This document shows positions 53,149-62,732 of a stretch of 64,000 nt of DNA, piece after piece. Location: positions 186,001 through 250,000 of the forward strand of contig NZ_QRGD01000004.1 of assembly GCF_003449015.1 (NCBI RefSeq). The letters are read 5' to 3'. Made by a program: the position numbers and the translations under genes. Below the pieces are notes generated by a model. It saw only the letters and a program-made list of their open reading frames with translations. It had not been told where the DNA came from and searched no databases. Positions within the stretch are counted from its first letter, which is position 1, and each line of letters starts with the position of its first letter. The stretch is from Aureibaculum luteum. Lineage in GTDB: Bacteria > Bacteroidota > Bacteroidia > Flavobacteriales > Flavobacteriaceae.

Positions 53149-55410
53149 ATGAAAAAAATTACAATATCAATCCTTTCTCTTTTATTTATAGTGACAACTG
53201 CAATCAGTCAAGAAAAACAAACCGATAAAAAAGAAAAAAAGTCTGGCCATGTAGACGTTAGTAAATTTAGACAGCTTAAGGAAGAATTACCAACACCAAA
53301 TGACCAACATACTGCTTCTGGAGCACCTGGACATGCTTATACACAGCAGCAGGTAGACTATGTTATGAATATTACTATTGATGATGAAACTCAAAAACTA
53401 TATGGGGATGAAGAAATTACCTATCACAATAATTCTAAAGATGCTTTAGAATATCTTTGGATTCAATTAGATCAGAACATGAGGGCTCCTGATTCTAAAA
53501 CACCTGATATTAAAGAATCGAAAATGCGTAACACATTTACGTCTGCTCAAAAATTCACCAAAGATAATTTAGAACAATCATTTCCTGGAGGGTTTCATTT
53601 AGATTATGTAAAAAACAATAACAATAAAGATTTGTCTTATATGGTAAATAGTACAATGATGCGTATAAATTTACCTAAACCTTTAGCCTCAGGTGAAACT
53701 TTTGAATTCAAAATAAAGTGGTGGTATCAAATAAATAATTATTTTATAGATGGAGGTAGATCTGGTTATGAGCATTTTGAGAAAGATGATAATAATTTAT
53801 ATGTTATTGCTCAATTTTTTCCACGTTTAGCAGTTTATAACAATGTTGAAGGATGGCAAAATATGCAGTTTTGGGGACGTAGTGAATTTGCCTTAGAATT
53901 TGGAAATTATACTGTAAACATTACAGTACCTGAAGATCATATTGTCGCATCAACTGGAGTACTTCAGAATCCAAAAGATGTACTTACTAAAGATCAACAA
54001 AAACGTTTAGACAACGCCAAAAAATCATTTGACAACCCTGTTATTATCGCTACACAGAAAGAAGCAGAAAAAGCTGAGAAAAAGAAAGCTAAAAAAACAA
54101 AAACTTGGAAATTTTATGCGGAAAATGTAAGAGATTTTGGTATTTCAACTTCTCGTAAATTCATATGGGATGCTATGGCTGTTGATATTAATGGGAAAAC
54201 TGTTATGGCATATTCTTATTACCCGAAAGAAGGAAATCCATTATGGGAAAAACATTCTACGAGAGTGGTAGCAAATACATTAAAGGAATATTCTAAATAT
54301 ACATTTGACTATCCTTATCATAAGGCTATTTCAATAAATGCAGCACGTCAAGGAATGGAGTATCCACAAATTTGTTGGAATTTTGGTCGTCCAAAAGAAG
54401 ATGGTACTTATTCTGACAGAGTTAGAGACGGTATGATTGGTGTTATTACCCACGAAGTGGGGCATAACTTCTTCCCAATGATTGTTAATTCTGATGAACG
54501 CCAATGGACATGGATGGATGAAGGCATCAATTCTTTTGTAGAAATACTAGCTGAATATAAATATGACCCAAACTTCAAAACACGTAGTTTACCAAAAGAT
54601 CTTGTTAGGTATATGAGTATTGATCAAGATCGTTTATCTCCAATAATGAGTCAGGGAGATCATGTTTATAATTTCGGTCCAAATGCCTATGCCAAACCTG
54701 CTGCCGGTTTATGGATGCTAAGAAGCACTATAATGGGCCCCGAATTATTTGATTATGCCTTTAGAACCTATTCAAAACGATGGATGTTTAAACACCCTAC
54801 ACCTGCTGATTTCTTTAGAACAATGGAAGATGCTTCAGCAATGGACTTAGATTGGTTTTGGAGGGGATGGTTTTATACTACTGATTATAATGATGTCGGA
54901 ATTAAAGAAGTTAAAAAATATTATTTATCAAATGAAGGAAGTGAAGAAGATAAAGCAAAAGCCACTAGATATGGTTTAAACCCTGATGAGTTAGTATATT
55001 TTATAGCTGAAAATGACTTAAAGGATAAAAGTAAAGCTAAGAAAGCGACAGATATAACCGCTATTAATAGTTACTTAAAAAATCTTTCTAAGGAAGAAAA
55101 AAAGAATTTAAATACAGCTCCAAATTATTTTTATGAGGTTACTTTTGAAAAGCCAGGAGGCCTTGTATTACCTCTGATTGTTGAGCTTACATACGAAGAT
55201 GGTAGCAAGTTGAGAAAGCAATTTCCTGCTGAAATATGGAGTAAAAAAGACAATGGAGTAAAAAGAATTTTTGCCAGTTCAAAACAAATCACTAATATTG
55301 TAGTCGATCCAGACTTAGAAACAGCAGATATAGATATAACCAACAATAGTTGGCCTAAAAAAATTGAAAATAACCAATTTGAACAATTCAAGGACAAATT
55401 GAAAAATTAG
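53149..55410 (+). CDS. M1 family zinc metallopeptidase
   Basis: A 753-residue secreted peptidase. The signal peptide covers about residues 1-20. The gluzincin motif is HEVGH (residues 435-439) with the third ligand Glu458 in WMDEG, exactly 18 residues after the motif as expected for M1. GAMEN is replaced by RQGMEYP nearby. The N-terminal domain runs to about 200, with YVMNITIDDETQKLYG at about 70. It is of the large flavobacterial M1-like type. It should act on extracytoplasmic peptides. It is followed by a strong terminator at 55437. Confidence 0.88.
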   Translation: MKKITISILSLLFIVTTAISQEKQTDKKEKKSGHVDVSKFRQLKEELPTPNDQHTASGAPGHAYTQQQVDYVMNITIDDETQKLYGDEEITYHNNSKDALEYLWIQLDQNMRAPDSKTPDIKESKMRNTFTSAQKFTKDNLEQSFPGGFHLDYVKNNNNKDLSYMVNSTMMRINLPKPLASGETFEFKIKWWYQINNYFIDGGRSGYEHFEKDDNNLYVIAQFFPRLAVYNNVEGWQNMQFWGRSEFALEFGNYTVNITVPEDHIVASTGVLQNPKDVLTKDQQKRLDNAKKSFDNPVIIATQKEAEKAEKKKAKKTKTWKFYAENVRDFGISTSRKFIWDAMAVDINGKTVMAYSYYPKEGNPLWEKHSTRVVANTLKEYSKYTFDYPYHKAISINAARQGMEYPQICWNFGRPKEDGTYSDRVRDGMIGVITHEVGHNFFPMIVNSDERQWTWMDEGINSFVEILAEYKYDPNFKTRSLPKDLVRYMSIDQDRLSPIMSQGDHVYNFGPNAYAKPAAGLWMLRSTIMGPELFDYAFRTYSKRWMFKHPTPADFFRTMEDASAMDLDWFWRGWFYTTDYNDVGIKEVKKYYLSNEGSEEDKAKATRYGLNPDELVYFIAENDLKDKSKAKKATDITAINSYLKNLSKEEKKNLNTAPNYFYEVTFEKPGGLVLPLIVELTYEDGSKLRKQFPAEIWSKKDNGVKRIFASSKQITNIVVDPDLETADIDITNNSWPKKIENNQFEQFKDKLKN

Positions 55411-55436
55411 TGTTTTTAAATTTAGAGTTTTTTGTT

Positions 55437-55468
55437 AAATGCCCTAATCACAACTGATTAGGGCATTT
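55437..55468. terminator. Bidirectional terminator between M1 peptidase and purC
   Basis: AAATGCCCTAATC-ACAAC-T-GATTAGGGCATTT forms a 13-bp stem with a 6-base loop, flanked by T-rich sequence on both sides. It lies 27 bp after the M1 stop (55410) and 10 bp before the purC stop (55478). It serves both convergent genes. Confidence 0.85.
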
Positions 55469-55477
55469 TAATTATAC

Positions 55478-56425
55478 TTAATGTTGTAAATAAGTATTAA
55501 TATTTTGCTCAATTCTTTTTAAAATATCTGTAGTATCTGATTTTTGAAACTTTTCGCCAGTAATATTCTCGTAAAGTTCTATATAACGTTCAGAAATTTC
55601 TAACACCTTCTCATCTGACATTTCAGGTACAACCTGACCATCCAAACCTTGAAATTTATTTGCTATTAACCACTGTCTAACAAACTCCTTAGACAATTGT
55701 TTTTGATCTTCATCCCTATCTTGCCTTACCTGATAACCATCAGCATAAAAATATCGTGAAGAATCTGGTGTATGAATTTCGTCAATTAAAACAATTTTAC
55801 CATCCATCGTTTTGCCAAATTCATATTTAGTATCTACTAGAATTAAACCTCGCTTTGTGGCAATTTCAGTTCCCCTAGCAAAAAGTGCTTTTGTATATTT
55901 TTCTAATACCAAATAATCCGCTTTACTCACAATACCTTTGGCGATAATATCTTCTTTTGAAATATCTTCATCATGATCTCCTTCCTCAGCCTTAGTAGCC
56001 GGTGTTATAATTGGTTCTGAAAATTTATCATTTTCCTTCATTCCATCTGGCATCACTACTCCACAAAGCATTCTCTTACCAACCTTATACTCTCTTGCAG
56101 CATGGCCAGACATATAACCTCTAATAACCATTTCTACTTTGAATGGAGTACATAAATGACCAATAGCCACATTAGGATCGGGTGTAGCGATTAACCAATT
56201 AGGTACGATATCAGCCGTTGCTTCCATCATTTTAGTGGCAATCTGATTTAATATCTGACCTTTAAACGGTATTTGCTTTGGCAAAACTACGTCAAAGGCA
56301 GAAAGTCTATCTGTGGCAACCATTATTAAAAGTTTATCATCAATATTATAAACTTCACGTACTTTACCACGGTAAACCGCTTTTTGATTTGGGAAATTAA
56401 AATTTGTATGATTTATAGTATTCAT
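55478..56425 (-). CDS. purC: SAICAR synthase
   Basis: A 315-residue PurC of the longer type. Motifs are [32 protein letters not shown] (cut: [10 protein letters not shown]), [22 protein letters not shown] and [15 protein letters not shown]. It converts CAIR, aspartate and ATP to SAICAR in purine synthesis. It is cytoplasmic. It is followed by phoH on the same strand 31 bp upstream in position (transcription order phoH then purC). Confidence 0.93.
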   Translation of the reverse strand: MNTINHTNFNFPNQKAVYRGKVREVYNIDDKLLIMVATDRLSAFDVVLPKQIPFKGQILNQIATKMMEATADIVPNWLIATPDPNVAIGHLCTPFKVEMVIRGYMSGHAAREYKVGKRMLCGVVMPDGMKENDKFSEPIITPATKAEEGDHDEDISKEDIIAKGIVSKADYLVLEKYTKALFARGTEIATKRGLILVDTKYEFGKTMDGKIVLIDEIHTPDSSRYFYADGYQVRQDRDEDQKQLSKEFVRQWLIANKFQGLDGQVVPEMSDEKVLEISERYIELYENITGEKFQKSDTTDILKRIEQNINTYLQH

Positions 56426-56456
56426 TTTAAGTGTCTTTAATGCTGAAAAATATGAT

Positions 56457-57404
56457 TTACTCTACTTCTATTCCTTTATATGCGGTTATTATTTCTTTAA
56501 CTAATCGATGTCTTATTACATCTTTATCATCAAGATGTATTATACTTATCCCTTTTATATCTTTTAGGGCTAATAACGATTCCTTTAAGCCAGATACTTG
56601 CCTTTTCGGTAAATCTATTTGTCCTGGATCGCCTGTAATTATAAATTTGGCATTTTTACCCATTCTTGTTAAGAACATTTTCATCTGAGCATGTGTTGTA
56701 TTTTGTGCTTCATCTAATATTACAAAAGCGTTATCTAATGTTCTACCTCGCATAAAAGCTAAGGGTGCTATTTGAATTACACCTCCCAATATATAAGTCT
56801 CTAGTTTTTCATAAGGAATCATATCACGCAAAGCATCATAAAGAGGTTGCATATAAGGATCTAATTTTTCTTTTAAATCACCAGGTAAAAACCCTAAGTT
56901 TTCTCCTGACTCCACAGCTGGTCGTGTTAAAATAATACGTTTAACTTCTTTATTTTTTAAAGCATTCACAGCTAAAGCTACAGCCGTATATGTTTTCCCT
57001 GTTCCTGCGGGTCCAACCGCAAAAAGCATATCATTTTTTTTCATATCAACGACCATTTTACGTTGATTTTCAGTTTGAGGTTTTATTAATTTCCCTCCGA
57101 CACCATGCACTAATACTTCATTGTCTTTCTCTGAACTTTTTTGAGTACTACCATTAGACGTTAGTAATTGCTCAATACTATTCTCATCGAGCTTATTATA
57201 TTTATCAAAATATTTTATAAGCATTTCAAGACGTTTTTCAAATTCGTCTAACAATTCCTTTTCACCAAAAATTTTAATTTTATTACCTCGAGCAATTATC
57301 TTAAGTTTAGGAAAGTATTTTTTAAGTTGTTCTATATTGCTATTATGTGTACCAAAAAAATCTTTTGGACTAATTTCTGTTAATTCAATAATTCTTTCGT
57401 TCAA
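56457..57404 (-). CDS. phoH: PhoH-like ATPase
   Basis: A 315-residue protein. The Walker A is [16 protein letters not shown] (residues 132-147), and the motif [15 protein letters not shown] occurs as [37 protein letters not shown] (cut: ILDEAQNTT) is the Walker B region, followed by [11 protein letters not shown]. The N-terminal domain (to about 110) is typical of PhoH. The reaction is ATP-dependent and linked to RNA metabolism, but its exact substrate is not established. It is upstream of purC and divergent from the SAM-hydrolase gene. Confidence 0.92.
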   Translation of the reverse strand: MNERIIELTEISPKDFFGTHNSNIEQLKKYFPKLKIIARGNKIKIFGEKELLDEFEKRLEMLIKYFDKYNKLDENSIEQLLTSNGSTQKSSEKDNEVLVHGVGGKLIKPQTENQRKMVVDMKKNDMLFAVGPAGTGKTYTAVALAVNALKNKEVKRIILTRPAVESGENLGFLPGDLKEKLDPYMQPLYDALRDMIPYEKLETYILGGVIQIAPLAFMRGRTLDNAFVILDEAQNTTHAQMKMFLTRMGKNAKFIITGDPGQIDLPKRQVSGLKESLLALKDIKGISIIHLDDKDVIRHRLVKEIITAYKGIEVE

Positions 57405-57470
57405 ATGAATATATTTTAAAATTATAATAAAACTGCTTAAAAATTATGTGGTAATCAATTAGATATTGAT

Positions 57471-57478
57471 TAGCTTTG
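57471..57478 (+). promoter_or_regulatory. Candidate -7 element upstream of SAM hydrolase gene
   Basis: TAGCTTTG, followed by C, is a good match to the flavobacterial -7 consensus TAnnTTTGC. It lies 63 bp before the ATG at 57542. The -33 region is weak (TGTG about 20 bp upstream). The opposite strand serves phoH. Confidence 0.45.
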
Positions 57479-57541
57479 CAATACAAATTTAACAATTTAA
57501 TAGGTTATTAATCACTCTCTTTTTCAATAAGTAATCAACAA

Positions 57542-58360
57542 ATGTCTTTGATAACATTAACAACTGATTTTGGAACGAAAGATCACTTTATTGGTGCTAT
57601 AAAAGGTGCTATTTATAATGAACTGAGTGATGCTAGAGTTGTTGATATTTCTCATCAAATCACCCCCTTTAACATTACAGAAACAGCCTATATTCTTAAA
57701 AATGCATATAAGAATTTTCCGAAAGGGAGCATCCATATTATAGATGTTGATTCTGAACTTAGTGTTGAAAACAAGCATATTGCCATATTTTTAGATGATC
57801 ATTATTTTATCTGTGCTGATAATGGAATTATTTCGATGATTGCTTCAGAAATTAACCCTGATAAAATGGTCGAAATTACAATACACAATACACTTACCAG
57901 CTATTCTGCTTTTGTAAAAGTAGCTTGTCATATTGCAAGAGGTGGTACATTAGAAGTTATAGGAAAACCTATTAGCGATTTTAAGCAATTAAACGAAGTT
58001 TATCCATTTATAAATAAAGAGAACGATAAAATTGTTGGAACCATTATTTATATAGACAACTATGGCAATGTTATTTCTAACATAACCAAAAAGCTATTTA
58101 ATGAAGTTGGTAAAAATAGGCTATTTGAGGTAAGTGCAAGACATTACAAATTTAAAAAGGTGTTTTTGAAATACAATGAACTAATAAACTTTGAATTGCC
58201 TCCTGAAAAAAGACAATATGATGGTGAGAAATTAGCCATTTTTAATGCCGCTGATTATTTAGAAATTGCCGTTTATAAAAGTAATTTAAAATCGGTTGGA
58301 GGTGCCTCTACCCTTTTAGGCTTAGGTTATAGGGACTCTATAACTGTAAAGTTTTTGTAG
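57542..58360 (+). CDS. SAM hydrolase / DUF62 family
   Basis: A 272-residue protein of the SAM-hydroxide adenosyltransferase family (related to chlorinase/fluorinase). Motifs are TLTTDFGTKDHFIGAIKG (metal- and SAM-site start), VDISHQITPF, CADNGIISMI and YIDNYGNVISNI. It splits S-adenosyl-methionine to adenosine and methionine with water; halide-using members have changed residues and are rare. It has no signal peptide. It is a single gene with its own promoter, divergent from phoH. Confidence 0.88.
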   Translation: MSLITLTTDFGTKDHFIGAIKGAIYNELSDARVVDISHQITPFNITETAYILKNAYKNFPKGSIHIIDVDSELSVENKHIAIFLDDHYFICADNGIISMIASEINPDKMVEITIHNTLTSYSAFVKVACHIARGGTLEVIGKPISDFKQLNEVYPFINKENDKIVGTIIYIDNYGNVISNITKKLFNEVGKNRLFEVSARHYKFKKVFLKYNELINFELPPEKRQYDGEKLAIFNAADYLEIAVYKSNLKSVGGASTLLGLGYRDSITVKFL

Positions 58361-58469
58361 AATTGGTATTTGTTTTAATTTTACAGGAATAAAACCAACG
58401 TATCTTGTCTTCTCATTACTAGTAAAAAATCACAATAAATCAAGGATATAATTATCATTAATTTCAATT

Positions 58470-58754
58470 ATGTTAATAAGAATAGTAAAACTGAGCTTTG
58501 AAGAAGAAAAAATTAATAAATTCTTAAGTACTTTTAACGCCCATAAAGAACAAATTAAAAATTTTAAGGGATGTACTCATTTAGAATTGCTAAGAGATAA
58601 AAATAATAGCAATGTATTTTTTACATATAGTTATTGGAATAATGAGCAAGACTTAGAAAATTACAGAAATTCTGATTTATTTAATAATGTTTGGACACAA
58701 ACTAAAGTTTTATTTAATAATAGACCAGAAGCATGGAGTGTTGAGAGACAATAA
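58470..58754 (+). CDS. Antibiotic-biosynthesis-monooxygenase (ABM) family protein
   Basis: A 94-residue small dimeric alpha-beta barrel protein: MLIRIVKLSFEEEKINKF, NFKGCTHLELLRDKNNSN, FFTYSYWNNEQDLENYRNSD (cut) and WTQTKVLF. It matches the ABM family in length and order. Function in flavobacteria is unknown; the gene commonly lies beside gldF/gldG. It ends 81 bp before gldF. Confidence 0.82.
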   Translation: MLIRIVKLSFEEEKINKFLSTFNAHKEQIKNFKGCTHLELLRDKNNSNVFFTYSYWNNEQDLENYRNSDLFNNVWTQTKVLFNNRPEAWSVERQ

Positions 58755-58835
58755 ATTTTCCCTATAACATTCTAGAAAAATAATAGAAGTTAACAAAGAA
58801 AACGAACAAAAATTAAAGGTCAAAAGATCACTGAA

Positions 58836-59549
58836 ATGATATCAATTTTTAAAAAAGAACTTAATTCATTTTTCGCCTCACCAATAGGATATTTGGTAAT
58901 AGCGGTGTTTTTAATAATTAACGGTCTATATCTATGGGTCTTTAATGGTGATTTTAATATACTTAATGCAGGGTTTGCTGACTTAAACAGTTTCTTTTTT
59001 ATTGCTCCTTGGTTTTTTCTCTTTTTAATTCCTGCAATTACCATGAGAACTTTTTCAGATGAATTCAGATTGGGGACCATTGAAATATTAAAAACAAAAC
59101 CAATAAGTAAATGGCAGATTGTATTGGGTAAATTTTTAGGTGCTTTAGTATTAATAATTTTAGCTTTAATTCCGACTCTTATTTATGTTTTCACCATTTT
59201 GAAATTAGGTAACCCTCCCAATAATTTGGATATAGGTAGTACTTTAGGATCATATATGGGTTTGTTATTTATTGCAGCAACTTTCACTTCAATTGGATTA
59301 TTTACCTCTACCTTTTCAAACAATCAAATAGTTGCCTTTATAATTGCCATTTTTATATCATTTTTTATTTTTTATGGATTTGAAGCATTGGCTGATTTAG
59401 ACATTTCTGAATCATTAAGAAGTTTTGGTATGTTTGATCATTTTAAAAGTATTAGTCGCGGTGTTATTGACACAAAAGACATTGTTTATTTCGTGTCTGT
59501 TTCCACTTTCTTTTTGTTTCTAACCCGGTTAAAATTAGATGCAGAATGA
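58836..59549 (+). CDS. gldF: Gliding motility ABC transporter permease GldF
   Basis: A 237-residue membrane protein of the ABC-2 permease type. It begins MISIFKKELNSFFASPIGYL. Hydrophobic segments lie at about residues 19-35, 55-70, 100-125, 140-160, 165-185 and 210-230. SDEFRLGTIEILKTKPIS is the conserved cytoplasmic block. GldF with GldG and GldA forms an ABC transporter needed for gliding in Flavobacterium johnsoniae. Its stop overlaps the gldG start by 4 bp (ATGA). Confidence 0.92.
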   Translation: MISIFKKELNSFFASPIGYLVIAVFLIINGLYLWVFNGDFNILNAGFADLNSFFFIAPWFFLFLIPAITMRTFSDEFRLGTIEILKTKPISKWQIVLGKFLGALVLIILALIPTLIYVFTILKLGNPPNNLDIGSTLGSYMGLLFIAATFTSIGLFTSTFSNNQIVAFIIAIFISFFIFYGFEALADLDISESLRSFGMFDHFKSISRGVIDTKDIVYFVSVSTFFLFLTRLKLDAE

Positions 59550-61186
59550 AAAATAATATCTCCAAAATACTCATTGCTATCATTGCTTTAATTGCAATAA
59601 ATGTACTCGCTAAAAAATATTATAAACGTTTAGATCTTACACAAGACAAACGTTATACCTTATCTAAAACTACAATTAACATAGTAGACAACTTAGAAGA
59701 AAATGCTATTATAAAAGTGTATTTAGAAGGTGATTTCCCTTCTGAATTTAAACGTTTACAAGGCGAAACCAAACAACATTTAGAAGAATTATACAGTATA
59801 AACGATGGTGTGAAATATAAGTTTATAGATCCTTTAGATACTGCAGAAGAACTAATAAAGCAAGGATTACAACCCAGTAGATTGACTGTTCAAGAAGATG
59901 GTAAATTATCAGAAGCTGTTATTTTTCCTTGGGCAACCATAACTTATAAAGGTAAGACTGAAAATATAAATCTACTTTCTGAAGGTTCTGTAAAGAATCA
60001 AGAAGAACAATTACAAAACTCGATAGAAAATTTAGAGTTTGCTTTTTCAGAAGCCATTTATAAAGTATCTTCAGAATCAAGTCAAACTATTGCTATTTTA
60101 AAAGGCAATGGAGAATTGAATGACATTAACTTAGTGAGCTTTCTAAGTAAATTGAATCAATTTTATAAACTAGCTCCTTTTACTTTAGATTCTGTAGCTA
60201 AACAGCCTGAGAAAACGCTAGAACAATTATCCAAATATGATTTAACAATTATTGCAAAACCTCAGGAAAAATTCTCAGAACAGGAAAAATTCACATTAGA
60301 TCAATATATAACAAATGGAGGAAAAACATTGTGGTTAATAGATAATGTTACTGCAGAGTTAGATAGTTTAATGAGTACTGGTGAAAGTCTTGCATTTAAC
60401 AAAGACTTGAATCTTACAGATTTATTATTTAGTTATGGAGTTAGATTAAATTATGATCTCATTAAAGATGCCTATAGCTCCACCATTAAATTGGAAGATG
60501 GAAACTTAGGTAACACCGCTCAATTAAAAGATTATATTTGGCATTACTACCCATTTATTACTTCAAAAAACGATCATCCAATTACTCAAGGTGTAGATCC
60601 TGTTAATTTAAAATTTGCAAATACTATTGATACCTTAAAGAATTCAATCAAAAAAACAATTCTTTTACAAAGTTCTGAGTTTTCAAAATCAGTAGGAACT
60701 CCTATAATTATTTCATTGAATGATATTCAAAAAACTCCAGAGAAAAAAGATTACAATAAAGGTTATCAAACTTTAGGTGTTTTATTAGAAGGCAAATTTA
60801 CTTCAGCGTATGCAAGCCGTGTAAAACCTTTTGAATCTAAACGCTACAAAGAAGTAAGCAATCCCAATAAAATGATTATCATTGCTGATGGTGATGTAAT
60901 TGCCAATGAAGTAGTAAAAGGCCAACCCATTGAATTAGGTGTAGATAAATATAAAGGTGTTCGATATGGTAACGCTGAATTTTTAATGAATAGCATCAAC
61001 TATTTATTAGATGATTCAGGTTTATTAGATCTCCGTAATAAGAAAATACAACTTCAGTTTTTAGATAAAGAAAAAGCATATACAGAACGTACTTTCTGGC
61101 AAATGATTAATGTAATATTGCCATTGGTAATTCTTGCTCTTTTTGGATTCGTTTTCACCTTTCTTAGAAAACGTAGATTTAGTTAA
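59546..61186 (+). CDS. gldG: Gliding motility auxiliary protein GldG
   Basis: A 546-residue protein of the ABC-type uncharacterised transporter auxiliary family. An N-terminal membrane segment (ILIAIIALIAINVL, about 7-22) is followed by YYKRLDLTQDKRYTLSK. The mid-part is a large extracytoplasmic domain with EAVIFPWATITYKGK, and a C-terminal segment VILPLVILALFGFVFTFLRK spans the membrane again. It is the partner of GldF, with 4 bp overlap. The gene is intact. No gldA ATPase is visible in this window. Confidence 0.92.
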   Translation: MKNNISKILIAIIALIAINVLAKKYYKRLDLTQDKRYTLSKTTINIVDNLEENAIIKVYLEGDFPSEFKRLQGETKQHLEELYSINDGVKYKFIDPLDTAEELIKQGLQPSRLTVQEDGKLSEAVIFPWATITYKGKTENINLLSEGSVKNQEEQLQNSIENLEFAFSEAIYKVSSESSQTIAILKGNGELNDINLVSFLSKLNQFYKLAPFTLDSVAKQPEKTLEQLSKYDLTIIAKPQEKFSEQEKFTLDQYITNGGKTLWLIDNVTAELDSLMSTGESLAFNKDLNLTDLLFSYGVRLNYDLIKDAYSSTIKLEDGNLGNTAQLKDYIWHYYPFITSKNDHPITQGVDPVNLKFANTIDTLKNSIKKTILLQSSEFSKSVGTPIIISLNDIQKTPEKKDYNKGYQTLGVLLEGKFTSAYASRVKPFESKRYKEVSNPNKMIIIADGDVIANEVVKGQPIELGVDKYKGVRYGNAEFLMNSINYLLDDSGLLDLRNKKIQLQFLDKEKAYTERTFWQMINVILPLVILALFGFVFTFLRKRRFS

Positions 61187-61203
61187 AATTTTGTTAAAGA
61201 AAA

Positions 61204-61231
61204 TTGCCAATGTTAGGATTTAGTATCTTTA
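61204..61231 (+). promoter_or_regulatory. Candidate promoter for the DUF2911 pair
   Basis: TTG (61204-61206), 17 bp, and TATCTTTA (61224-61231, followed by G) resemble the flavobacterial TTTG / TAnnTTTG pair in spacing. It lies 37 bp before the ATG at 61268. Confidence 0.45.
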
Positions 61232-61267
61232 GCAACTAATTAACTTAAATAAATCTAAATAACAATT

Positions 61268-62110
61268 ATGATGTACAAAAAACTTTTAATCTTATTTTTA
61301 TGTTTGGGTACTTTGAGTATCACGGCTCAGATAAAAACACCTGCTCCTAGTCCAGGTTCTACATTAACACAAACTGTTGGTTTAACAGATGTAGCATTAG
61401 AGTATTCTAGACCTGCTATGCGAGGAAGAACTATTTTTGGTGACCTTGTTCCTTTTGACAAAATATGGAGAACAGGTGCTAACGCAAGAACAAAAATTAC
61501 TTTTAGTGATGATGTAATTATTGATGGTGATACCCTTAAAAAAGGAACCTATGCAATTTTCACTAAGCCAGCTGCAACAGCTTGGGATGTTTATTTCTAC
61601 ACGGAATATGCAGGTAGTGGAGCTCCACAGACATTAGATGATAGCAAAGTAGCTTTAAAAACTTCTGTAAAAACTCAAGAAATTCCAATGGATATTCAGT
61701 CATTTACAATCACTTTTGACGATTTAACTGATAATTCTGGAGTTTTGGGCATCATGTGGGAAAAAACCTATGTTGGCGTAAAATTTACTGTACCAACGGA
61801 TGCTATCGCAGCAAAAAGTATTGAAAATGTAATGAGTGGTCCAAGTGCTAATGATTATCATGGAGCTGCTAGTTACTATAGAAGTTCAGGTAAAGACTTA
61901 AAACAAGCTTTAGTATGGTCTAATAAAGCAACGGAGATGAATAAAAATGCCTTTTGGATGACAAGAGAAAAATCATTGATACAAGCAGCTTTAGGTGATA
62001 AAAAAGGAGCTATTGAATCAGCAAAAAAATCTTTAGAAGTAGCTGAAAAAGCAGGAAATGCTGATTATATAAAAATGAATAAAGCATCTATTGCAGAGTG
62101 GTCTAAGTAA
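61268..62110 (+). CDS. DUF2911 secreted protein 1
   Basis: A 280-residue protein with a signal peptide (about 1-20, ending TAQ). The DUF2911 domain follows, with YSRPAMRGRTIFGDLVPFDK, IWRTGANARTKITFSDDV (cut: WRTGANA), LKKGTYAIFTKP and WEKTYVGVKF. A C-terminal helical repeat-like part (about 195-280) resembles tetratricopeptide-like packing (ALVWSNKATEMNKNAFW, AALGDKKGAIESAKKSLEVA). Function unknown. The next gene encodes a second DUF2911 protein. Confidence 0.82.
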   Translation: MMYKKLLILFLCLGTLSITAQIKTPAPSPGSTLTQTVGLTDVALEYSRPAMRGRTIFGDLVPFDKIWRTGANARTKITFSDDVIIDGDTLKKGTYAIFTKPAATAWDVYFYTEYAGSGAPQTLDDSKVALKTSVKTQEIPMDIQSFTITFDDLTDNSGVLGIMWEKTYVGVKFTVPTDAIAAKSIENVMSGPSANDYHGAASYYRSSGKDLKQALVWSNKATEMNKNAFWMTREKSLIQAALGDKKGAIESAKKSLEVAEKAGNADYIKMNKASIAEWSK

Positions 62111-62141
62111 AACATTTAATCCAATAAATTAATTTCAAAAA

Positions 62142-62639
62142 ATGAAAAATTTAAAAATATTATTAGTCTTTACATTAATAACCACATTGAGTTGTGCTCA
62201 AAAAAGTCCGAGACAACAAGCTGATGGTAAAATTGATGGTGTAAGTGTTGCTGTTGATTATGGTGCTCCAAGTGTAAAAGAAAGAACCGTTTGGGGTGGT
62301 TTAGAAAAATATGGTAAAGTTTGGAGAGCTGGTGCTAATGAAAATACTACGGTTTCTTTTGATAAAGATGTAACCATTGGTGGTGAAGAATTAGCCGCCG
62401 GTAAGTATGGTTTTTTTATTATTCCTAATAAAAGTGGAAATTGGACCGTAATTTTTAACACGGTAAATGATTCTTGGGGTTCAAGTAAATACGATGAAAG
62501 TAAAGATGCTTTACGTATAGATATTACCCCTGAATTTGGTGACGAAAACCAAGAACAATTGTTTTTTGGTATAATGGATGATTCTATATTGTTTGCTTGG
62601 GAAAAAGTAAAATTGACAATTCCAGTAACTATTCAATAA
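62142..62639 (+). CDS. DUF2911 lipoprotein 2
   Basis: A 165-residue protein with a lipoprotein-type signal (LITTLSCAQK, Cys17). It is shorter than its neighbour, with only the DUF2911 core: VAVDYGAPSVKERTVWGG, WRAGANENTTVSFDKDV, ELAAGKYGFFIIP and WEKVKLTIPV. It is separated from the previous gene by 31 bp and is likely in the same operon. A strong terminator follows at 62660. Confidence 0.82.
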   Translation: MKNLKILLVFTLITTLSCAQKSPRQQADGKIDGVSVAVDYGAPSVKERTVWGGLEKYGKVWRAGANENTTVSFDKDVTIGGEELAAGKYGFFIIPNKSGNWTVIFNTVNDSWGSSKYDESKDALRIDITPEFGDENQEQLFFGIMDDSILFAWEKVKLTIPVTIQ

Positions 62640-62659
62640 TTTCAATTTTATATAATTTT

Positions 62660-62693
62660 AAAAGCCCAAAACTTCATGAAGTTTTGGGCTTTT
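62660..62693. terminator. Bidirectional terminator after the DUF2911 pair
   Basis: AAAAGCCCAAAACTTC-AT-GAAGTTTTGGGCTTTT gives a 16-bp perfect stem with a 2-base centre, followed by TTATTTT. It ends both the DUF2911 operon and the convergent esterase gene (stop at 62733). Confidence 0.85.
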
Positions 62694-62732
62694 TTATTTT
62701 GTATTTATGACTATACTTCGCTTCTATTAAAT

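Noticed and set aside
57542-58360. Chlorinase or fluorinase making halogenated adenosine
   Set aside because: It belongs to the same superfamily, but there is no associated halometabolite gene and the context is core genes; the common SAM-hydrolase role is preferred.
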